DNA of 64,000 bases. Origin: UBA5614 sp963667535. GTDB lineage: Bacteria; Cloacimonadota; Cloacimonadia; Cloacimonadales; Cloacimonadaceae. Made by a program: the position numbers and the translations under genes. Numbering within the stretch: position 1 is the stretch's first letter; every line of letters begins with the position of its first letter. A model generated the notes under the pieces. The model ran no database searches and had not been told where the DNA came from. It saw only the letters and a list, made by a program, of their open reading frames with translations. Shown in pieces: positions 62,001-64,000 of this stretch. The stretch is from the NCBI GenBank assembly GCA_963667535.2, contig CAXXDU010000002.1, forward strand, positions 3,286,001-3,350,000. Direction: 5' to 3'.

Positions 62001-62841
62001 TCCCGTCAAAATCAGTTACCCAGCGTTGAATAACATTGTATAAGCTTTGATACTCGTCAGCAGAAATAATATCGTCCTCTGTCAAACAACTAATGTTGAT
62101 GAATATAATGGCAGCATTGCGTAACTCTGCGCGTGAACTGCTATCGGATAGTTTCTTTCTGATTATGGCAGGTACAAACAACTCTGCTTTTTGCTTTGAT
62201 GTTTTACTTAAAACAATATCAGGCTTCCGGGTTAAAATGTTCTGAACCGCTTTACTTGATTTATTGCGGATATTATCAGCTATAACAATTTCTCCTTTTT
62301 GCGATTTAGAATTAAGCTCATATGCATATCTTACCGCGTTACCACTCATAAAGTAATTTAACGAAGTATCGACTGAGCCAACTATATAGGTAATAACTTC
62401 ACCATATGTCATACTGCCATGAAGCTGGAAATCAAATTCTGATGACAAAGTGTTGTCTCCTGCAAAACCACGAATGTAACTCAGAATGGATTTATTACAT
62501 GCCAGCATATTTGTTTTTACTACATCCTCCTGACCGTCAAATATTGATAGACAGGAGTCACCTCCATATTTAATAACTTCGCCACCGAATTCCTGAATGA
62601 TACTGACAACTTTGTCATAGTATTGGTTTAGAAAACCCGTTATTTCTTCTATACCATAATGTCCTGTTGAACTTGCTAGTTCAGTGTATTTAGTAAAATC
62701 GGTAATATCAATAAAGAAGACGCCCATATTGGTGGAATGGATTAACGGCAATTTCAAACGGTTGATTGGTTTGGAAGAGATTAATCTTAAGATTGATTTG
62801 GGGACAAGAGGAGTAAAATCAAATTTCTTTGTTCTTTTCAT
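59002..62841 (-). CDS. Two-domain class III nucleotide cyclase with ATPase and TPR domains (soluble adenylyl cyclase-like)
   Basis: 1279 aa, no signal peptide. Cyclase domain 1 (about 35-200) has the metal Asp residues in FFIDITDFTKYTELA and KYGGDSCLSIFDG. Cyclase domain 2 (about 240-410) has RNAAIIFINISCL, DKGYLIIIAFG and the transition-state N-x3-R motif GVNIAARLM. Then an AAA/STAND-type ATPase (Walker A GASGYGKS at about 451-458; Walker B-like LIIIENLEFLDPESL) and at least seven TPR units from about 860 to 1260 (YPKAKEYYQFRLDVSL, GDKKTAIKFYSKALEIAE, GKYNPAMECYQKSLKLAE). This order is that of mammalian ADCY10 and related bacterial proteins. Expected to make cAMP or cGMP, or act as an ATP-driven signal hub; the ligand is unknown. 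AGGTAAC precedes the ATG; TTGACA lies 45 bp upstream. Confidence 0.9.
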   Translation of the reverse strand: MKRTKKFDFTPLVPKSILRLISSKPINRLKLPLIHSTNMGVFFIDITDFTKYTELASSTGHYGIEEITGFLNQYYDKVVSIIQEFGGEVIKYGGDSCLSIFDGQEDVVKTNMLACNKSILSYIRGFAGDNTLSSEFDFQLHGSMTYGEVITYIVGSVDTSLNYFMSGNAVRYAYELNSKSQKGEIVIADNIRNKSSKAVQNILTRKPDIVLSKTSKQKAELFVPAIIRKKLSDSSSRAELRNAAIIFINISCLTEDDIISADEYQSLYNVIQRWVTDFDGTINKVDYSDKGYLIIIAFGIPQGHPDLIERAFLCAWRINQTHTDLKLRIGVTGCNIYAGIIGSKDCYEYGIIGNGVNIAARLMYSAGFGEIILSESVVERIQNRFKVNFIRETAIKGISESIRMYRLIGELPENWFALQQNYVNYPVLAREKLIKNIKSILASEQNRIVLVIGASGYGKSYLVFQIGQKWVETKKEIFYYAGDQITNKRRLEFFFQIMRRYLGINNFSHEINKLIEWSKISHLQIDVDLLTRWLLGQHETDQQIQASPDMQYEQSIFFETIVMIAFHIMKNMELIIIENLEFLDPESLNLIAKLLTILHNNGNKIIMTCYQNVYQEMLQKHDPFISELLPFSYQETSKIAGFFLPNISNNAIKLIYELTAGNPLFIRELCLVLVNLLTDKNDLLTEATLHEMEHRHLLPESLESLFIKTYDNLPENSKSVIKLAAILTKSFTADELKLYLAKALHSRLDAILKELLSLRLLSVKTIDPQAEYVFPNNIVREAIYRTILLGEKKQLHYSIANKLIETLHGSVDEYLETIAEHFIKARDDKLITIWATRTGQKLLALADYESSIYYLKKALESSTDKDTHTRINLMLLEAYVFQAKTREAKALIEHLSYLEETWQPLSDRYFWLCSRLFICMTGTEDAVNKINQWLKIVKDSNYYYLIRISLIDCLFVFEQKDEFEKQASKLYKDLETVAEPSYRSKLASILGQFYLDQGNYPKAKEYYQFRLDVSLNLHDFLGQRIALTSLGIISSRLGDKKTAIKFYSKALEIAERLGDRNGYSKILLDMGALYRNEGKYNPAMECYQKSLKLAEITQNKIQKTTLIYDIGELYFYLEEYLIALDYFKKSLVLSTEIGDEVGITFCNDAMGDILFKQRRYDEAEQLYKNNLKLQTKMKDREGIGHTYGNLANIQKEKGNYPQAIELYNKQLKYVTEVGDKDDMGRAIFNMATIDIELKQYDKALILLDKAMQLFQECSAVYYIDITQKLIDSTQTMLSK

Positions 62842-62994
62842 GATGTTACCTAAAACCTATTTATTAACGTATTCCAATAATGTCAACTGTACATCAGTTT
62901 GTAAATCCTGCTCACAGAAACAGACACAATTCATCATATATGCTTTATTGTTTTGCGTAACGAGCACTCAATAAACTACTTCAGACAGGATGAA

Positions 62995-64000
62995 TCACTT
63001 TTTCGTTTTATAATGATACGGGCTTTTACTTTTACCTCTCTCAAACGGATATGAACCGTGCTCTTCAAGATAGTCCTGCAACTCATCCAACGTGCCGGCA
63101 AAACCTATAACCAAATAATACTTATTGCTTTCTGCTGCTCCGCCTTCATCTGTAAATTCGGTTTCACTATCAGAAGTATAATTCAGATACTGAAAGACCC
63201 CATTTGACTCTGTAGATTCATAAACAATATAGTAATCTGCATGAGCAGGCTGATTGCCCTCATTTTCTGCTATTGCTTCCCAGGAGAGAACAATATCATC
63301 ATCCAGTTGTTCTATGACAACATTCTGCGGAGCTTTTAACAGGACAGTCCCAATCACGATTGCATCCAGGCATATCAATGAATCGACCAGATTATCAGTA
63401 GTCAGGATAAGTTTAATATCATAAATCCCCGGAGTATCAAACTGATAACTCCAATCCCAATCATTAGACTCTATTGTGCCGTCATTATTCAAATCCCAGG
63501 CTACAATAGTGTTGGGATAATCATGCCCTATTGACGTATTATCGAAATCAACTAAAGTGCCGGTTGGTGCAACGATAGTAAGCGGAGTAAACGATGCTTT
63601 ATGCAAATAATAGTAAACTCCGATATCTGCTATTGTGCTGTCGGGATCAATTGATGACGGGTCGCCGGCATCGATACAGGGGCTATTGTATGTTAAGTGA
63701 AAATCATCGTTGTCAGGGTCAACCAGCAAAGGATCTGCATATATATTGCTTTCTTCCGGCTCAAAGCCACCAGTTTGACGGATAAGGTTGTATGAGAATT
63801 GCAGGCTTGAACTTGTAAGAGTAAAAGGATTCGCTATATCTGCATCATCCCAGACTATATTATTCATAAAGTTCACATTGGCATTCAAAGCTTCCAGAGC
63901 AACGGGATATCCCCAGATGGTGTTGTTCAGAATATTCCAGAAACCCGTGTATTGGATATAAATCGGAATATAAGTCCATGCATGTGCAGCTTGCCAGTCT
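62995..64000 (-). CDS. C-terminal part of a secreted beta-helix/PKD protein, N-terminus off the window
   Basis: The frame is open from its stop to the right edge (335 codons); an internal TTG at 63888 is not a start. The first residues (WNILNNTIWGYPVALEAL, FMNNIVWDDADI) are coils of a right-handed parallel beta-helix. HLTYNSPCIDAGDPSS then marks the usual end of such domains. A PKD-like domain follows (VDFDNTSIGHDYPNTIVAWD...YDIKLIL), then an FN3-like domain (APQNVVIEQLDDDIVLSWEA) and a basic C-terminus without a sorting tail. Likely a large exported protein, as elsewhere in the window. Whether a signal peptide exists cannot be seen. Confidence 0.82.
   Translation of the reverse strand, partial: DWQAAHAWTYIPIYIQYTGFWNILNNTIWGYPVALEALNANVNFMNNIVWDDADIANPFTLTSSSLQFSYNLIRQTGGFEPEESNIYADPLLVDPDNDDFHLTYNSPCIDAGDPSSIDPDSTIADIGVYYYLHKASFTPLTIVAPTGTLVDFDNTSIGHDYPNTIVAWDLNNDGTIESNDWDWSYQFDTPGIYDIKLILTTDNLVDSLICLDAIVIGTVLLKAPQNVVIEQLDDDIVLSWEAIAENEGNQPAHADYYIVYESTESNGVFQYLNYTSDSETEFTDEGGAAESNKYYLVIGFAGTLDELQDYLEEHGSYPFERGKSKSPYHYKTKK

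Noticed and set aside
1..64000. tRNA, rRNA, CRISPR or insertion-sequence transposase
   Set aside because: No cloverleaf with a TTCRANY arm, no spaced direct-repeat array and no transposase motif was seen on either strand.

Overview
The window looks like a chromosome segment from an uncultured member of the FCB group, most likely Candidatus Cloacimonadota. This is inferred from protein architectures, not from a marker gene. The pointers are several large exoproteins ending in FlgD-like/type IX-style C-terminal sorting domains (NPFNP, then YNLKGQ, then WDGKD, then GVY), a PorX-type response regulator, a complete type IV pilus/type II-like assembly cluster, AT-rich DNA and mostly AGGAGG-like ribosome binding sites. 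I saw no rRNA, tRNA, CRISPR array, transposase or prophage gene.

Layout, left to right. (1) 1-11.5 kb: two adjacent minus-strand genes for giant secreted proteins built from the same shuffled modules (CARDB-like, ASH-like, jelly-roll, carboxypeptidase-regulatory-like). The first runs off the left edge; the second is complete at 3049 aa. (2) 11.7-18.1 kb: porX with an overlapping helical partner gene, panB, a MORN-like exported protein, a hypothetical exported protein, a GNAT acetyltransferase and a PAP2 phosphatase. (3) 18.1-32.4 kb: a 13-gene minus-strand pilus cluster. In transcription order it is pilA, pilT, two pilins, a large DUF4900-like pilin, pilM, N, O, P, Q, an Ig-repeat lipoprotein, pilB, pilC and a terminator. 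A long hairpin sits between the lipoprotein and pilB. (4) 33-50.4 kb: a two-domain parvulin chaperone, a decayed glycosyltransferase, a secreted class II amidotransferase, tgt, a hybrid histidine kinase, an outer-membrane/lipoprotein pair, a secreted YD-like protein, a nitrilase, a GNAT and a secreted deacetylase-like protein. (5) 50.7-55.5 kb: an eight-gene operon headed by an ArsR repressor. It carries a COG0701/ArsP-like permease, a CcdA-like thiol transporter, two thioredoxin-fold proteins, an AhpD-like protein, the arsenite pump Acr3 and a rhodanese-like protein. It reads as arsenic efflux coupled to thiol redox chemistry. (6) 55.5-64 kb: tandem repeats, an M16 peptidase, a soluble-adenylyl-cyclase-like cyclase/ATPase/TPR protein and the C-terminal part of a beta-helix exoprotein.

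Functionally the window is weighted to the cell surface: exported adhesin-like proteins, a regulator linked to type IX secretion, pili, a periplasmic chaperone and a secreted peptidase. A metalloid/thiol stress operon is added to this. Several start codons were moved from the longest reading frame on ribosome-binding-site and signal-peptide grounds. Four genes appear to use GTG or TTG.
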